The notes: generated from the letters alone by a model not told the origin. Positions 36,298 through 46,307 are shown, counted from the stretch's first letter. The stretch is DNA of 64,000 bases from Streptomyces sp. CBMA152 (GCF_014596475.1 NZ_MECJ01000001.1:62001-126000); one strand, 5' to 3'. Translations and numbers: made by a program.

Positions 36298-37667
36298 GCG
36301 TGGCCCTTCAGGGGAAGCGCGGCGGTGACTTCGTAACCGCCGTCGGGGGTGGCGCCGGTGGCCAGTTCGCCCCCCAGCATGGCAGTGCGTTCACGCATGC
36401 CGAGCAGCCCGTGCCCGGCGCCGGGTGAGGGCGCGACCGGTCGGTCCGGGGCGGTGTTGGCGACCCGGACCACCAACTCGGCGCTCTGGTGGGCGAGTTC
36501 GACCCGTACGGCCGAGCCGGGCGCGTGCCGCATCGCGTTGCTCAGTGCCTCCTGGACGATACGGAATGCGGACAGCTCGACGCCGGGCGAGAGCGGCCGG
36601 GGTGTGCCGGTGCGGTCGACGGTGACGGTGAGCCCGGCGCCCCGGACGTTGGCCACCAGCTCGTCGAGCCGGTCGAGGGAGGGCTGGGGGGCGTGGGGCG
36701 CGCCCTCGGGGTCCTCGGAGCGGAGCACGCCGAGTACGCGGCGCAGTTCGGTCAGTGCCTCGACGGCGTTCTGGCGTATGCCGGCCAGGTTCTCCTTCAG
36801 CTCGTCGGAGGGGTTCTCGACGAGGTGCGGGGCGACCTGGGCCTGGATGGAGATGACGGACATGTGGTGGGCGACGACGTCGTGGAGCTCGCGGGCGATC
36901 CGGTTGCGCTCCTCCAGGAGGGTGCGCCGGGCGCGTTCCTCGGCGGTCACCTCCTCCTGTACGACGAGCTCCTTGCGGGCCACCCGGCGGCCGCGCAGGG
37001 CCGCGCCGAGCAGGGTGGCGGCGGCCAGGACGCCGACCGCGAGGCCGAAGTCGTTGTGGTACTGCCCGGTGAACGCGAGGGCGACGAGCCCGGTGGCCGA
37101 GCTGATCAGGAGCGCCGACACGGCTGCCCGGGGCCGGACCCGCAGGGCGAGCAGGAAGAGCACCATGGCCTGCATCGCGATACCGGCCAACGTCCACGGG
37201 TACTCCGGGCCGGGGCTGAGGAGCGGCCCGAAGGAGCCGCGGGGCACCGGCGGCACGGGGCGCCCGGTGGGATCCCACGGGCCCCCGGGTTGGGGCGTCG
37301 GTATGATGATCCGCCCGTCCGCCACCCGCGCCGCGAACAGCATGACCGCGGTCACCGCCCACCAGGCGGGCACCGGGCGGTACAGCGCGGCGACGACCGC
37401 CACCGCCTGGATGCCCGCCAGCAGCACGGCGAGGTTGATGCCGAGGTTGTAGTCGACGTCGTACTGACGGACGTTGACGACCATCATCGCGGCCGCGAAG
37501 ACGACGAGGACCATCACCGACACCGGCCGCCAGACCGGATACCCCGGCTCGCCCACCCGCGGCACCGGGTCGGACTTCATCCGCCACAGGTCCTCGCGCA
37601 GGGCCCCCGGCACACCGCGCAGCGCGGCCGCGATCCGCCGCCCCGTCGTCCTCCCCGTAAGGTCCAC
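36294..37667 (-). CDS. Membrane histidine kinase (HisKA_3 type) paired with the NarL regulator
   Basis: 457 residues from GTG 37667 (AGGG, 8-nt spacer); GTG 37685 overlaps the upstream stop and is the alternative. The N-terminal region has about six hydrophobic spans, including PVSVMVLVVFAAAMMVVNV and LAVGVLAAATLLGAAL, with a Pro-rich loop between spans. The phosphoacceptor His is in RNRIARELHDVVAHHMSVIS. The HATPase_c domain ends GAGHGLLGMRERTAMLGGEL. Signal unknown. The stop overlaps the regulator start. Confidence 0.93.
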   Translation of the reverse strand: MDLTGRTTGRRIAAALRGVPGALREDLWRMKSDPVPRVGEPGYPVWRPVSVMVLVVFAAAMMVVNVRQYDVDYNLGINLAVLLAGIQAVAVVAALYRPVPAWWAVTAVMLFAARVADGRIIIPTPQPGGPWDPTGRPVPPVPRGSFGPLLSPGPEYPWTLAGIAMQAMVLFLLALRVRPRAAVSALLISSATGLVALAFTGQYHNDFGLAVGVLAAATLLGAALRGRRVARKELVVQEEVTAEERARRTLLEERNRIARELHDVVAHHMSVISIQAQVAPHLVENPSDELKENLAGIRQNAVEALTELRRVLGVLRSEDPEGAPHAPQPSLDRLDELVANVRGAGLTVTVDRTGTPRPLSPGVELSAFRIVQEALSNAMRHAPGSAVRVELAHQSAELVVRVANTAPDRPVAPSPGAGHGLLGMRERTAMLGGELATGATPDGGYEVTAALPLKGHA

Positions 37668-37677
37668 AAGATCAACC

Positions 37678-38841
37678 CTAGGCACTGTGCACCGCCTTCA
37701 TCCGCGCAGGGTGACCTTCGCGGACGACGACGGTACGGCTGCCGCGCCTACTGTGCCCGTACGTGTGGAACGCCGCCCAGCACACCGCGAGCGCGGCCGC
37801 GAACACCGGCAGCCAGGCGAGGCGGGCCAGCACCCAGCCGGTGCCGTCGGGCACGGTGTGCAGACCGGGCAGCACACCGCCCGCGAACAGGGCGGTCGCG
37901 GTGACCGCCATCATCGCGGTCTGGTGCCAGAGGAAGATCGTCATGGCGTTGAGGTTGACCAGCGCCACCGCCGCCCAGAGCGCGGGACGGCGCAGCAGCC
38001 TGCGCAGCGGGCCGCGCACCAGGAGCGCGAGGCCGCACTGGGCGAGCCCGAAGGTGACAGCGGCGAGCGTCGGCGGGTTGAGGTTGGAGATCGGGGCGCC
38101 GGGGACACCGACCATCGACGCCGGGTAGCCCGCGAACAGGACGAGCAGCGCGGTGGTGGCCGCGCCCCCGATGAGCAGCACCCAGCCGGTCGTGCGGCTG
38201 GTCAGTCCGCCCCGCGCCCAGGCGGCGCCCAGGCAGTACGGGACCAGCCAGCCGGCCGCCACGTTGATCCAGCCGGTCCAGGCGGCACCGCCGTAGCCGA
38301 AGCGGTAGAGGTCGACGTAGAGGACGACCGCCAGCGGCCACAGCGGATGCACCTTGGCGACCAGCGGGGTCGCCGCCGTCAGGGCGGTGAAGACCAGCAG
38401 GAACCAGAGCGGCGAGAGCACCAGTTTGACCAGGGTGTGCACGGTGTCGAAGCCGACTCCGCTGATCAGCAGCACGCCGACCGCCACCGACCACACCGCG
38501 AGCACGGCCGCGACGGGACGGAAGAACCGGGCGAGGCGGGCACCCAGCCACCGCTGATACGTCGTGCCCCGGGCGCGGGCACAGGCGTAGCTCTGCGCCC
38601 CCATCTGCCCGCCGACCAGGAAGAAGACAGCGAGGGTCTGGAACACCCAGGAGACCGGGATGAACTGGGGCAGATGTTGCAGGGGGCTCGCGGCGCGGAC
38701 CGTGCCGCTGTCGGCGACCAGCGCGGTCACCAGCCAGTGGCCGAGGACCACACCGAGGATGGCGAGCGCGCGCAGGGCGTCGACGGCGCGGTCTCGGTCG
38801 GGCGGGGTGGCGGCGTCGATCCGCCGGACGAACTCACGCAT
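37678..38841 (-). CDS. Membrane acyltransferase (acyltransferase-3 / OafA type)
   Basis: 387 residues with about ten hydrophobic spans. The N-terminal RAVDALRALAILGVVLGHWL carries the Arg and His of the acyltransferase-3 family. TLAVFFLVGGQMGAQSYA and NAMTIFLWHQTAMMAVTATA are also characteristic. Such enzymes add acyl groups to surface polysaccharides or small molecules at the membrane. It overlaps the upstream DUF1023 gene by eight bases and lies 10 bp or less from the kinase gene, so it belongs to the two-component operon. Acceptor unknown. Confidence 0.88.
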   Translation of the reverse strand: MREFVRRIDAATPPDRDRAVDALRALAILGVVLGHWLVTALVADSGTVRAASPLQHLPQFIPVSWVFQTLAVFFLVGGQMGAQSYACARARGTTYQRWLGARLARFFRPVAAVLAVWSVAVGVLLISGVGFDTVHTLVKLVLSPLWFLLVFTALTAATPLVAKVHPLWPLAVVLYVDLYRFGYGGAAWTGWINVAAGWLVPYCLGAAWARGGLTSRTTGWVLLIGGAATTALLVLFAGYPASMVGVPGAPISNLNPPTLAAVTFGLAQCGLALLVRGPLRRLLRRPALWAAVALVNLNAMTIFLWHQTAMMAVTATALFAGGVLPGLHTVPDGTGWVLARLAWLPVFAAALAVCWAAFHTYGHSRRGSRTVVVREGHPARMKAVHSA

Positions 38842-39808
38842 GGCTCTCCTTGGTGGGACGTCGGCCGGAGGCGATCAGGGCGATGTTGCGCAGGGAGGTG
38901 GAGCCGGGTCTCAGGTAGTCGCTGTGACCGCCGGAGCCCGCGTCGAAGACCTGGGCCCCGAACCCCTTCGACACCGGGTCGGCGCCGAACCCGACGGTGG
39001 TGAACAGGAGCGGGAGGCGCAGATGGGGGACGTCGGCGATCCAGTCGCCGCTCCCCCGGCCCGCCCACACGGCCGCTTTGGTGTGCAGCTGGCCGACGTC
39101 GGGGACGCCGGTGCCCGGGCTGCCGTACAGGACGATGTCGGCGACCGGCAGGTTCGGAGCGGCCCGGGCGCAGACGACCGTGCCGTAGGAGTGGCAAAGG
39201 AGCGAGATCCGGGCGGAGGGTTTGACGGCCCCCAACTGCCTTACGAATTCCTGGAGTTGAGGGGCTGCACTGTCGGCGCGGCCGGATGTCAGCGCCTCGG
39301 GGCTGAACGTGGCCGGGGTCGCGTAACCGAGCCAGGCGACGACGGCGGCCCGCTCGCCCATCTGCCGCTGGAGTGCCTCGGCACCCGCCTGCAGCCGCCC
39401 GTATGTGTCGAGGCTGGTGTCCGAGCCCGGCACGAGGACCGCGACGCGGTCGGCGTGCGCGAGGTCGCCGAACACCTCGGCGGTGCGGCCGCCGTCACGG
39501 CCGTCGAAGGCGAGGAAGTTCCGGTCCGGCGCCTCCATCACGTGCAGCTCGGCGGCGCGCTTGCGGTCGCCGTGGTCGTCGGCCATCCGCTCGGCCGCCG
39601 CGATGCCCGCGCGGTTGACGGCGTAGCGCGCGTCGAGTGCGGCGGGGGTCGCGGTCGTCAGCGGGGCGCGGGCGGCGGCGACGGGCGCCGGGGCCGGTAC
39701 GGCGGCGGGGCGCGCCACGCCCGACAGCGGCAGCGCGACCGACGCGACGACGAGCGCGGCCAGCAGGGTGCGGGTCGGGCGGCTGCTGCCGCTGAGGCGG
39801 AACGCCAT
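38834..39808 (-). CDS. Exported alpha/beta hydrolase of the DUF1023 family
   Basis: 324 residues. The signal-like N-terminus TLLAALVVASVALPLSGVARPA is followed by an Ala/Pro-rich linker. The hydrolase core has FLAFDGRDGGRTAEVFGDLA, RVAVLVPGSDTSLDTYG and the nucleophile elbow SLLCHSYGTVVCARA, then VLYGSPGTGVPDV and the late His in GSGGHSDYL. Ester or amide substrate unknown. First gene of a four-gene operon ending in the NarL response regulator. Confidence 0.87.
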   Translation of the reverse strand: MAFRLSGSSRPTRTLLAALVVASVALPLSGVARPAAVPAPAPVAAARAPLTTATPAALDARYAVNRAGIAAAERMADDHGDRKRAAELHVMEAPDRNFLAFDGRDGGRTAEVFGDLAHADRVAVLVPGSDTSLDTYGRLQAGAEALQRQMGERAAVVAWLGYATPATFSPEALTSGRADSAAPQLQEFVRQLGAVKPSARISLLCHSYGTVVCARAAPNLPVADIVLYGSPGTGVPDVGQLHTKAAVWAGRGSGDWIADVPHLRLPLLFTTVGFGADPVSKGFGAQVFDAGSGGHSDYLRPGSTSLRNIALIASGRRPTKESHA

Positions 39809-40000
39809 GGAGGCTGGTCCTTCCGTACCGGGTGTCCTGGTGTCTTCCGGTACCGAAGCTATGGATCGCGGGCCGTCGCCCGCGTCCCGCCTGGGAGGGC
39901 ATCTGCCGCGTAGCTCTCAGGTACTACGGGTTGCGGGTGGGGCCCAACGGCCATCCTGGGGTGGTGACATGCTGCGTCGTGAGACGACGGAGGAATGCCC

Positions 40001-40558
40001 ATGGGCGAGAACAAGCGACGCATGCTGGCCGGTGAGTGGTACCTGCCGGACGACCCCGATCTGCTGCGGGACACCGAACGCCGGGTCCGGCTGTGCGCGG
40101 CGTACAACGCGGCCGCGGCGGCCGCGCCCGGCGAGCGGTACAAGCTGCTCGCCGAGCTGCTGGGCTCGGTGGACGAGTCCGTACGTGTCCGGGCGCCGTT
40201 CCACTGCGACTTCGGGTACAACATCAGCATCGGGGCGGGTACGTTCGTGAACTTCGGGGCGGTGTTTCTCGACACGGGGCGGATCACGGTCGGCGCGGAT
40301 GTTCAGATCGGGCCCAACGTCCAACTCCTCACGCCCACCCATGAGTTGGATGCGGCTCGGCGGCGCGCCGGGTGGGAGCGGGCTTCGCCCGTTTCGATCG
40401 GGGACAACGTGTGGCTGGGGGGTGGGGTGATCGTGTGTCCCGGGGTGACGATCGGGGCGGACACTGTCGTGGGGGCGGGGTCTGTGGTTACGCGGGACCT
40501 GCCTGGTGGGGTGCTGGCTGTGGGGAACCCTGCGCGGGTTGTACGGGAGTTGAGCTGA
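40001..40558 (+). CDS. Sugar O-acetyltransferase (left-handed beta-helix, NodL/Maa type)
   Basis: 185 residues from ATG 40001, six bases after GGAGGA; ATG 39995 abuts that Shine-Dalgarno. The Maa N-terminal helical region KRRMLAGEWYLPDDPDLLRD precedes the hexapeptide-repeat beta helix: ISIGAGTFVNFGAVFLDTG, ITVGADVQIGPNVQLLTPTH (catalytic His), VSIGDNVWLGGGVIVCPGV and TIGADTVVGAGSVVTRDLP. It acetylates a sugar hydroxyl, probably of maltose, galactoside or a related sugar. The last third uses many T-ending third positions (GGT, GTT, CCT), unlike its neighbours. Confidence 0.92.
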   Translation: MGENKRRMLAGEWYLPDDPDLLRDTERRVRLCAAYNAAAAAAPGERYKLLAELLGSVDESVRVRAPFHCDFGYNISIGAGTFVNFGAVFLDTGRITVGADVQIGPNVQLLTPTHELDAARRRAGWERASPVSIGDNVWLGGGVIVCPGVTIGADTVVGAGSVVTRDLPGGVLAVGNPARVVRELS

Positions 40559-40584
40559 GCGCGGTGTTGTTCGCCTGCTTGTCT

Positions 40585-40710
40585 GCGGACCGTGGTGGGC
40601 TGGTCGCGCAGTTCCCCGCGCCCCTAAAAACACCCGCCGTGGCTGATCGCGACGGTCCGGAGCAACTCAAGGGGCGCGGGGAACTGCGCGACCAGCCACC
40701 TACGGTCCGC
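40585..40710. repeat. Inverted pair of the intergenic repeat (copies C and D)
   Basis: Two oppositely oriented copies of the repeat (cores at 40598-40625 and 40670-40697) form a potential hairpin with a 28-bp perfect central stem around a 44-nt loop, extended further by GCGGACCGT/ACGGTCCGC pairing. It lies between the acetyltransferase stop and the convergent MocR gene. Confidence 0.85.
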
Positions 40711-40827
40711 AGGCGAATCAACGCACCCTAAGAACCCGCCAGGCTCGGCAGGCTCAGGAGTGGACGGCGGCGCCATCGGGGCGTACCCCAGCGCCTCGCC
40801 GGTGGCCCGGCGCGGTGTTGCGGCAGG

Positions 40828-42274
40828 TCAGGGCGCCGTCGCCGCTCTCGTCTCCCCGTATGCCGTGCGCAGTCTCCGTACGCCCTCCGTGATCTCCGAG
40901 CGGCCCGCCACGCCCGCGAAGCTCAGGCGCAGGTGCGGGGCGGGGGGTTCGGCGCTGAAGTACGGGCGGCCGGGGGCGACCGCCACGCCCGCGCGCAGGG
41001 CCGCGGCGGTGAGGGCGGACTCGGGCGTGCCGTCGGGCAGGCGCAGCCAGACGTGGTAGCCGCCGTACGGGAGGTGCGGCAGGTCCACCTCGGGCAGGTG
41101 CTCGGCCAGCGCCGCCGCCATGGCCTGGCGGCGGGCCGCCAGTTCGGCCGAGACGGAACGCAGATGGCGGGGCCAGGCCGGGGAGCCGACCAGTTCCAGG
41201 GCCGCCTCCTGGAGCGGGCGCGGCACGAAGAAGCTGTCGACGACCTGGATCGCACGCAGGCGTTCCAGGACCGGGCCGCGTGCGGCGAGCGCGCCGACGC
41301 GCAGACTCGGCGAGGTCGGCTTGGTGAGCGAGCAGACATGGACGACCACGCCGTCCGGGTCGTCGGCGGCCAGCGGCGCGGGCAGCGGCCCGGCGTCCGC
41401 GTGGACGAGCCGTCGCGCGAAGTCGTCCTCGACCACGAACGCCCCGAACTCCCGGGCGATGCCGAGGACTTCGGCCCGCCGGGCCGGGGCGAGCACCGCA
41501 CCCGTCGGGTTCTGGAAGAGCGGCTGGCAGACCAGGACGCGGGCCCCGGTGGCCCGGAACGCCGCCGCGAGCAGATCGGGCCGCACCCCGTCGGTGTCCA
41601 CCGGCACCGGCACCGGCCGCAGCCCCGAGGCACGGGCCACCGCCAGCATGCCCGGGTAGGTGGGCGACTCCACCAGCACGGGCGCGCCCGGCGGCGCGAG
41701 CGCGCGCAGCGCGGTGGTGAGCCCGGACTGCCCACCGGCACAGATCAGCACCTCGGCCGCGGTGACCGCACCACCGATCTCGCGCGCGAACCAGGCGCGC
41801 AGCTCGGTCAGGCCGTCGACCGGCGGCCGCCCCCACGCACCCGGGCGGCGCCCGGCCCGGGCGAGGGCGGCGGCCATCGCGCGCTCGGGCTGCAGGCCCG
41901 GGGCGAGGTAGCCGCCGTTGAACTCGATCACCCCGGCCGCCGGGGTCGCGAGCGTGACCAGGACCCCGGCGGCGTCCACCGCGCGCGGCACCAGCTCGGT
42001 GGCGCCCTCGGCGCTGAGCGCGACCTCCTGCCAGGAGGTGTCGCCGGGGCGGGACGTACGGACGCGGGGCTCGGCGCGGAAGACTCCGGCGCCGGGCCGG
42101 GTGACGACCAGGCCCTCGGCGGCGAGCTGCGCCAGCGCCCGCGAGACGGTCACCGGGGAGACCCGGTACCGCTCGACGAGCGCCCGGCTCGACGGCAGCT
42201 TTCCACCAACTGAGTAGCGGTCGAGCTCGTCTTTCAGGGATTTCGCCAGTTCGGCCACGCTGCTACGCTCTTGC

Positions 42275-42276
<2 letters not shown>
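40828..42276 (-). CDS. MocR/PdxR-type GntR regulator with aminotransferase domain
   Basis: 482 residues from ATG 42276; the frame is open further but would cover the divergent gene. The N-terminal GntR winged helix is KLPSSRALVERYRVSPVTVS followed by RALAQLAAEGLVVTRPGAGV. The remainder is a fold-type I aminotransferase domain: ICAGGQSGLTTALRALAPPG, ESPTYPGMLAVARASG, CQPLFQNPTGAVL, and PLP lysine in CSLTKPTSPSLRVGAL. Such regulators often control an adjacent divergent gene in response to PLP or an amino acid. Here that gene encodes an EamA transporter whose start codon overlaps this one on the other strand. Confidence 0.93.
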
Positions 42277-43222
<946 letters not shown>

Positions 43223-43316
43223 GACCCGTACGAAACCGGCCAACAGAGGCCCCGGACAGCCCCGGATGGCTCTGCACAGCGGGCTCAACTCGGGCCCTCG
43301 CCCTTAGAATGAGGAC

Positions 43317-43511
43317 ATGCGAGCGAGTGTGGGCGACCGGCTGCTGGTCCACGGCAGGACCGTCGGACAGCACGACCGGACCGCGGAAGTGATCGAGGTA
43401 CTGGGCCCCGAGGGCACACCACCGTTCCGGGTGCGCTTCGAGGACGGGCACGAGACGCTGATGTCCCCGGGCCCCGACACCGTCGTACGCCATGTGACGA
43501 CCGAGGAGTAG
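43317..43511 (+). CDS. DUF1918-family small protein
   Basis: 64 residues: MRASVGDRLLVHGRTVGQ, EVIEVLGPEGTPPFRVRFED and GHETLMSPGPDTVV match the actinobacterial DUF1918 pattern, an SH3-like small barrel. Function unknown. It stands alone between the EamA gene and the convergent glycoside-hydrolase-like gene. Confidence 0.85.
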   Translation: MRASVGDRLLVHGRTVGQHDRTAEVIEVLGPEGTPPFRVRFEDGHETLMSPGPDTVVRHVTTEE

Positions 43512-43535
43512 CGGCCCCGAGGCCCGGTCCTCTGA

Positions 43536-44807
43536 TCAGGTGTGCACCCTGCCCGGGTAGTGGTCCGCGATCACGCGTGCCATCGCGCCGATCCGGTCCC
43601 GGGCCACGTCCTTCGCCGAGAAGAAGCAGTGGCCCTGCACCGAGCGGTACTTGCGCGCGAGTGTGAGGTGCCGGGAGAGCTCGGCCGGGTCCTGCCAGGC
43701 GGCGGGCTGCGCCGGGTCTCCTGCCTTGTACAGGGCCTCGCCGATGACGAGGTCGGTGCCGCTGCCCCGGGCGACCGCGTCCCACCAGGCGACCAGCTTG
43801 GCGTAGTCGGCGGCGGGGAAGCCGATGTTCCAGTACACCTGCGGGCAGATGTAGTCGATCCAGTGCTCGCGGACCCACTTCCTGGTGTCGGCGTGCAGGT
43901 CGTCGTAGGTCTGGACGCCCGCCGTGGTGGGCGAGCCCAGCGGGTCGGTCGCCGCGTTGCGCCACACCGCGAACGGGCTGATCCCGAGCTTCACCCGCTT
44001 GTTGACCGCCTTGATCCGCGCGGCCGTCTCCCGTACCAGCTTGTCGATGTTGTCGCGCCGCCAGGCGTTCCGGTCCGGGAAGCCCGCGCCGTAGCGGGCG
44101 TACGCGTCGTCGTCCCCGAAGCTCTGGCCCGCCACCGGATACGGATAGAAGTAGTCGTCCCAGTGCACCGCGTCCACCGCGTACTTGGAGACCGCGTCCA
44201 GCATCGCGTCCTGGACGAACCGGCGCACTTCCGGCATCCCGGGGTTGTAGTAGAGCCGTCCGCCGTACGCCACGACCCAGTCGGGGTGCACCCGCGCGGG
44301 GTGGGTGGGGACGAGGCGGGAGGGGTCGGTGTGGTTGGCCACGCGGTACGGGTTGAACCAGGCGTGCAGCTCCAGGCCGCGCCGATGCGCCTCGCGGACG
44401 GCGGTGCCCAGCGGGTCCCAGCCGGGGTCCCGGCCCTGGGTGCCGGTGAGGTACTGGGCCCAGGGCTCGTACGGGGACGGCCACAGGGCGTCGGCGGTGG
44501 GGCGGACCTGGAGGACCACCACATTGAGCCGGTCCGCGACCGCCCGGTCGAGGTGGACCAGGAGCTCGTCCCGCTGCTCGACCGCGGACAGGCCCGGTCT
44601 GGAGGGCCAGTCGAGGTTGGACACCGTGGCCAGCCACACCCCCCGGAACTCACGCGCCCTCGGCGGGTTCCACGGCCGGGCCGCCGCGGGGGCCGACCGC
44701 GGCCCCCGCGCCTCGGCCGCACCCACCGTGACCAGGCCGTTCACCGCCCCCGCCGTTCCCGCCACCACAGTGCCCGCCAACAGTCCCCGCCGAGTGATCC
44801 GTCCCAC
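43536..44807 (-). CDS. Tat-exported family 10-like glycosyl hydrolase (GHL10/DUF187)
   Basis: 423 residues from GTG 44807, chosen for GGAGG at 7-nt spacing; ATG 44849 would add 14 residues. The twin-arginine signal GRITRRGLLAGTVVAGTAGA is intact. The GHL10 TIM-barrel segments are REFRGVWLATVSNLDWPS, NVVVLQVRPTADALWPSPYE, GLELHAWFNPYRVANHTDP, AVHWDDYFYPYPVAG and DYICPQVYWNIGF. These proteins act in cell-wall or polysaccharide metabolism, the best-known homologue being the divisome-linked DigH-type hydrolase of peptidoglycan. Substrate here is inferred. Confidence 0.9.
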   Translation of the reverse strand: MGRITRRGLLAGTVVAGTAGAVNGLVTVGAAEARGPRSAPAAARPWNPPRAREFRGVWLATVSNLDWPSRPGLSAVEQRDELLVHLDRAVADRLNVVVLQVRPTADALWPSPYEPWAQYLTGTQGRDPGWDPLGTAVREAHRRGLELHAWFNPYRVANHTDPSRLVPTHPARVHPDWVVAYGGRLYYNPGMPEVRRFVQDAMLDAVSKYAVDAVHWDDYFYPYPVAGQSFGDDDAYARYGAGFPDRNAWRRDNIDKLVRETAARIKAVNKRVKLGISPFAVWRNAATDPLGSPTTAGVQTYDDLHADTRKWVREHWIDYICPQVYWNIGFPAADYAKLVAWWDAVARGSGTDLVIGEALYKAGDPAQPAAWQDPAELSRHLTLARKYRSVQGHCFFSAKDVARDRIGAMARVIADHYPGRVHT

Positions 44808-44981
44808 TTCACGACCTCCACGTCGCAACGAATGTCCGGTGTTGCGCACAGCATGCCCGCCCCACCCCGTGATCCATACGCAGGCGCGGAGTAACGTCGT
44901 GCGCTGGGACGGGCGCCGGAATCACACGGGGGACCCGCCGGGAAGTTTCGTAGAGCGATTCGTAGAAGCGAAAGGCACGAT

Positions 44982-45842
44982 GTGACCGACATCGAACGCG
45001 TCGGAGTGGTGGGCTGCGGCCAGATGGGGGCCGGCATCGCGGAGGTCTGCGCCCGCAGCGGCCTGGACGTGAAGGTCGCCGAGACCACCGGCGAGGCCCT
45101 GGAGATCGGCCGTACCCGGCTGCACAACTCCCTTTCGAAGGCCGCCGAGCGCGGCAAGATCACCGAGGCCGAGCGCGACGACGCGCTGGCCCGGCTCAGC
45201 TTCACCACGGACCTGGGCGAGTTCGCCGACCGCGACCTCGTCATCGAGGCCGTCGTCGAGAACGAGCAGATCAAGACCGAGATCTTCCAGGTCCTCGACC
45301 AGGTGGTGACCCGCCCGGACGCGATCCTGGCCTCCAACACCTCCTCCATCCCGCTGGTGAAGCTGGCGGTCGCCACCTCGCGGCCCGACCAGGTCATCGG
45401 GATCCACTTCTTCAACCCGGCGCCGGTGCAGAAGCTCGTCGAGCTGATCCCCGCGCTCACCACCTCCGAGGGCACCATCTCGCGCGCCCAGGCCGTGGTG
45501 GAGAAGATCCTCGGCAAGCACGCGATCCGCGCCCAGGACCGCTCGGGCTTCGTGGTCAACGCGCTCCTCATCCCGTATCTGCTCTCCGCGATCCGGATGT
45601 TCGAGTCGGGCATCGCCAGCCGTGAGGACATCGACAACGGCATGGAGCTCGGCTGCGCCCACCCGATGGGCCCGCTCAAGCTGTCCGATCTCATCGGTCT
45701 GGACACCGTGGCCTCGGTGGCGGACTCGATGTACGACGAGTTCAAGGAGCCGCTGTACGCGGCGCCTCCGCTGTTGCAGCGCATGGTGGACGCGGGGCGG
45801 CTGGGCCGCAAGACGGGGTCCGGTTTCTACTCGTACGCCTGA
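44982..45842 (+). CDS. 3-hydroxybutyryl-CoA dehydrogenase
   Basis: 286 residues from GTG 44982 (AAAGG, 7-nt spacer). NAD-binding loop GVVGCGQMGAGIAEVCARSG; ASNTSSIPLVKLAVAT; catalytic His in VIGIHFFNPAPVQKLVELIP; and the C-terminal dimer domain DRSGFVVNALLIPYLLSAIR with GCAHPMGPLKLSDLIGLDT. Single-domain length (about 285) indicates the short FadB2/Hbd type that oxidises or reduces 3-hydroxyacyl-CoA, not the multifunctional beta-oxidation enzyme. In Streptomyces it may feed butyryl-CoA/ethylmalonyl-CoA metabolism. It stands alone and is followed by a terminator. Confidence 0.94.
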   Translation: MTDIERVGVVGCGQMGAGIAEVCARSGLDVKVAETTGEALEIGRTRLHNSLSKAAERGKITEAERDDALARLSFTTDLGEFADRDLVIEAVVENEQIKTEIFQVLDQVVTRPDAILASNTSSIPLVKLAVATSRPDQVIGIHFFNPAPVQKLVELIPALTTSEGTISRAQAVVEKILGKHAIRAQDRSGFVVNALLIPYLLSAIRMFESGIASREDIDNGMELGCAHPMGPLKLSDLIGLDTVASVADSMYDEFKEPLYAAPPLLQRMVDAGRLGRKTGSGFYSYA

Positions 45843-45864
45843 GTACGTCCGTAGCCCCTGATGC

Positions 45865-45898
45865 CGGGCCCGGTTCCTCTGTGTGAGGGCCGGGCCCG
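45865..45898 (+). terminator. Terminator of the hydroxybutyryl-CoA dehydrogenase gene
   Basis: CGGGCCCGG pairs with CCGGGCCCG around a 16-nt loop, 22 bp after the stop. Confidence 0.6.
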
Positions 45899-45901
45899 TC
45901 C

Positions 45902-45958
45902 CGTTCACACCGGGTGTGCACGGCGAGCCCGCATATGCGCGTCGCACACTCTCCCGCC
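45902..45958. promoter_or_regulatory. 57-bp palindrome-rich block, copy 1
   Basis: It contains the near-perfect palindrome TTCACAC-CGG-GTGTGCA (45904-45920) and a GCATATGC palindrome. It aligns without gaps to 48455-48511 (46 of 57 identical by hand count). It lies 74 bp upstream of the small coiled-coil gene at 46032. A further inverted repeat, TTGACT-N11-AGTCAA, sits at 45974-45996. Probable operator region for an unidentified regulator. Confidence 0.6.
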
Positions 45959-46031
45959 CCTGGAACAGGGCGAGTTGACTCCGTGACGAAAAGTCAATGG
46001 CACCCTCCCACAACGACGAAGGAGCCTCGCC

Positions 46032-46289
46032 GTGCCGAGCGACCCCGGCCGTCCGATGGCCGTCGACGAACTGTCCGAGTTACGCCGCTCCCTGGAAGTG
46101 GGTCTGGCCCGCATCGACGGGCAGCTGACCCTGCTCACCCACCGGAACGACCAGAGCGACCGTGAACTGACCGAACTGGGCGTACGGGTGGCGTCCCTGG
46201 AGCACACGAGGTGGCCGCTGCCCGCGATCACGGCGCTCACCGCCCTCGGCGCACTGACCGTGGCGGTGTGGCAGGCGCTGGGGCGGTGA
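46032..46289 (+). CDS. Small coiled-coil protein with C-terminal membrane anchor
   Basis: 85 residues from GTG 46032, eight bases after AAGGAG. A heptad-like helical region (LSELRRSLEVGLARIDGQLT, then RNDQSDRELTELGVRVASLE) ends in one hydrophobic span (PAITALTALGALTVAVWQAL). The layout resembles haemolysin-XhlA-like or phage-derived small membrane proteins, but no phage genes surround it. Function unknown. It is preceded by palindromic block copy 1, which it shares with the XRE/TPR regulator region downstream. Confidence 0.75.
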   Translation: MPSDPGRPMAVDELSELRRSLEVGLARIDGQLTLLTHRNDQSDRELTELGVRVASLEHTRWPLPAITALTALGALTVAVWQALGR

Positions 46290-46307
46290 ACGCGTGACGG
46301 CGCCCGA

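Noticed and set aside
46032..46289. Prophage remnant suggested by an XhlA-like small protein
   Set aside because: No other phage-type gene is present within the window; coiled coil plus one span is too general a feature.
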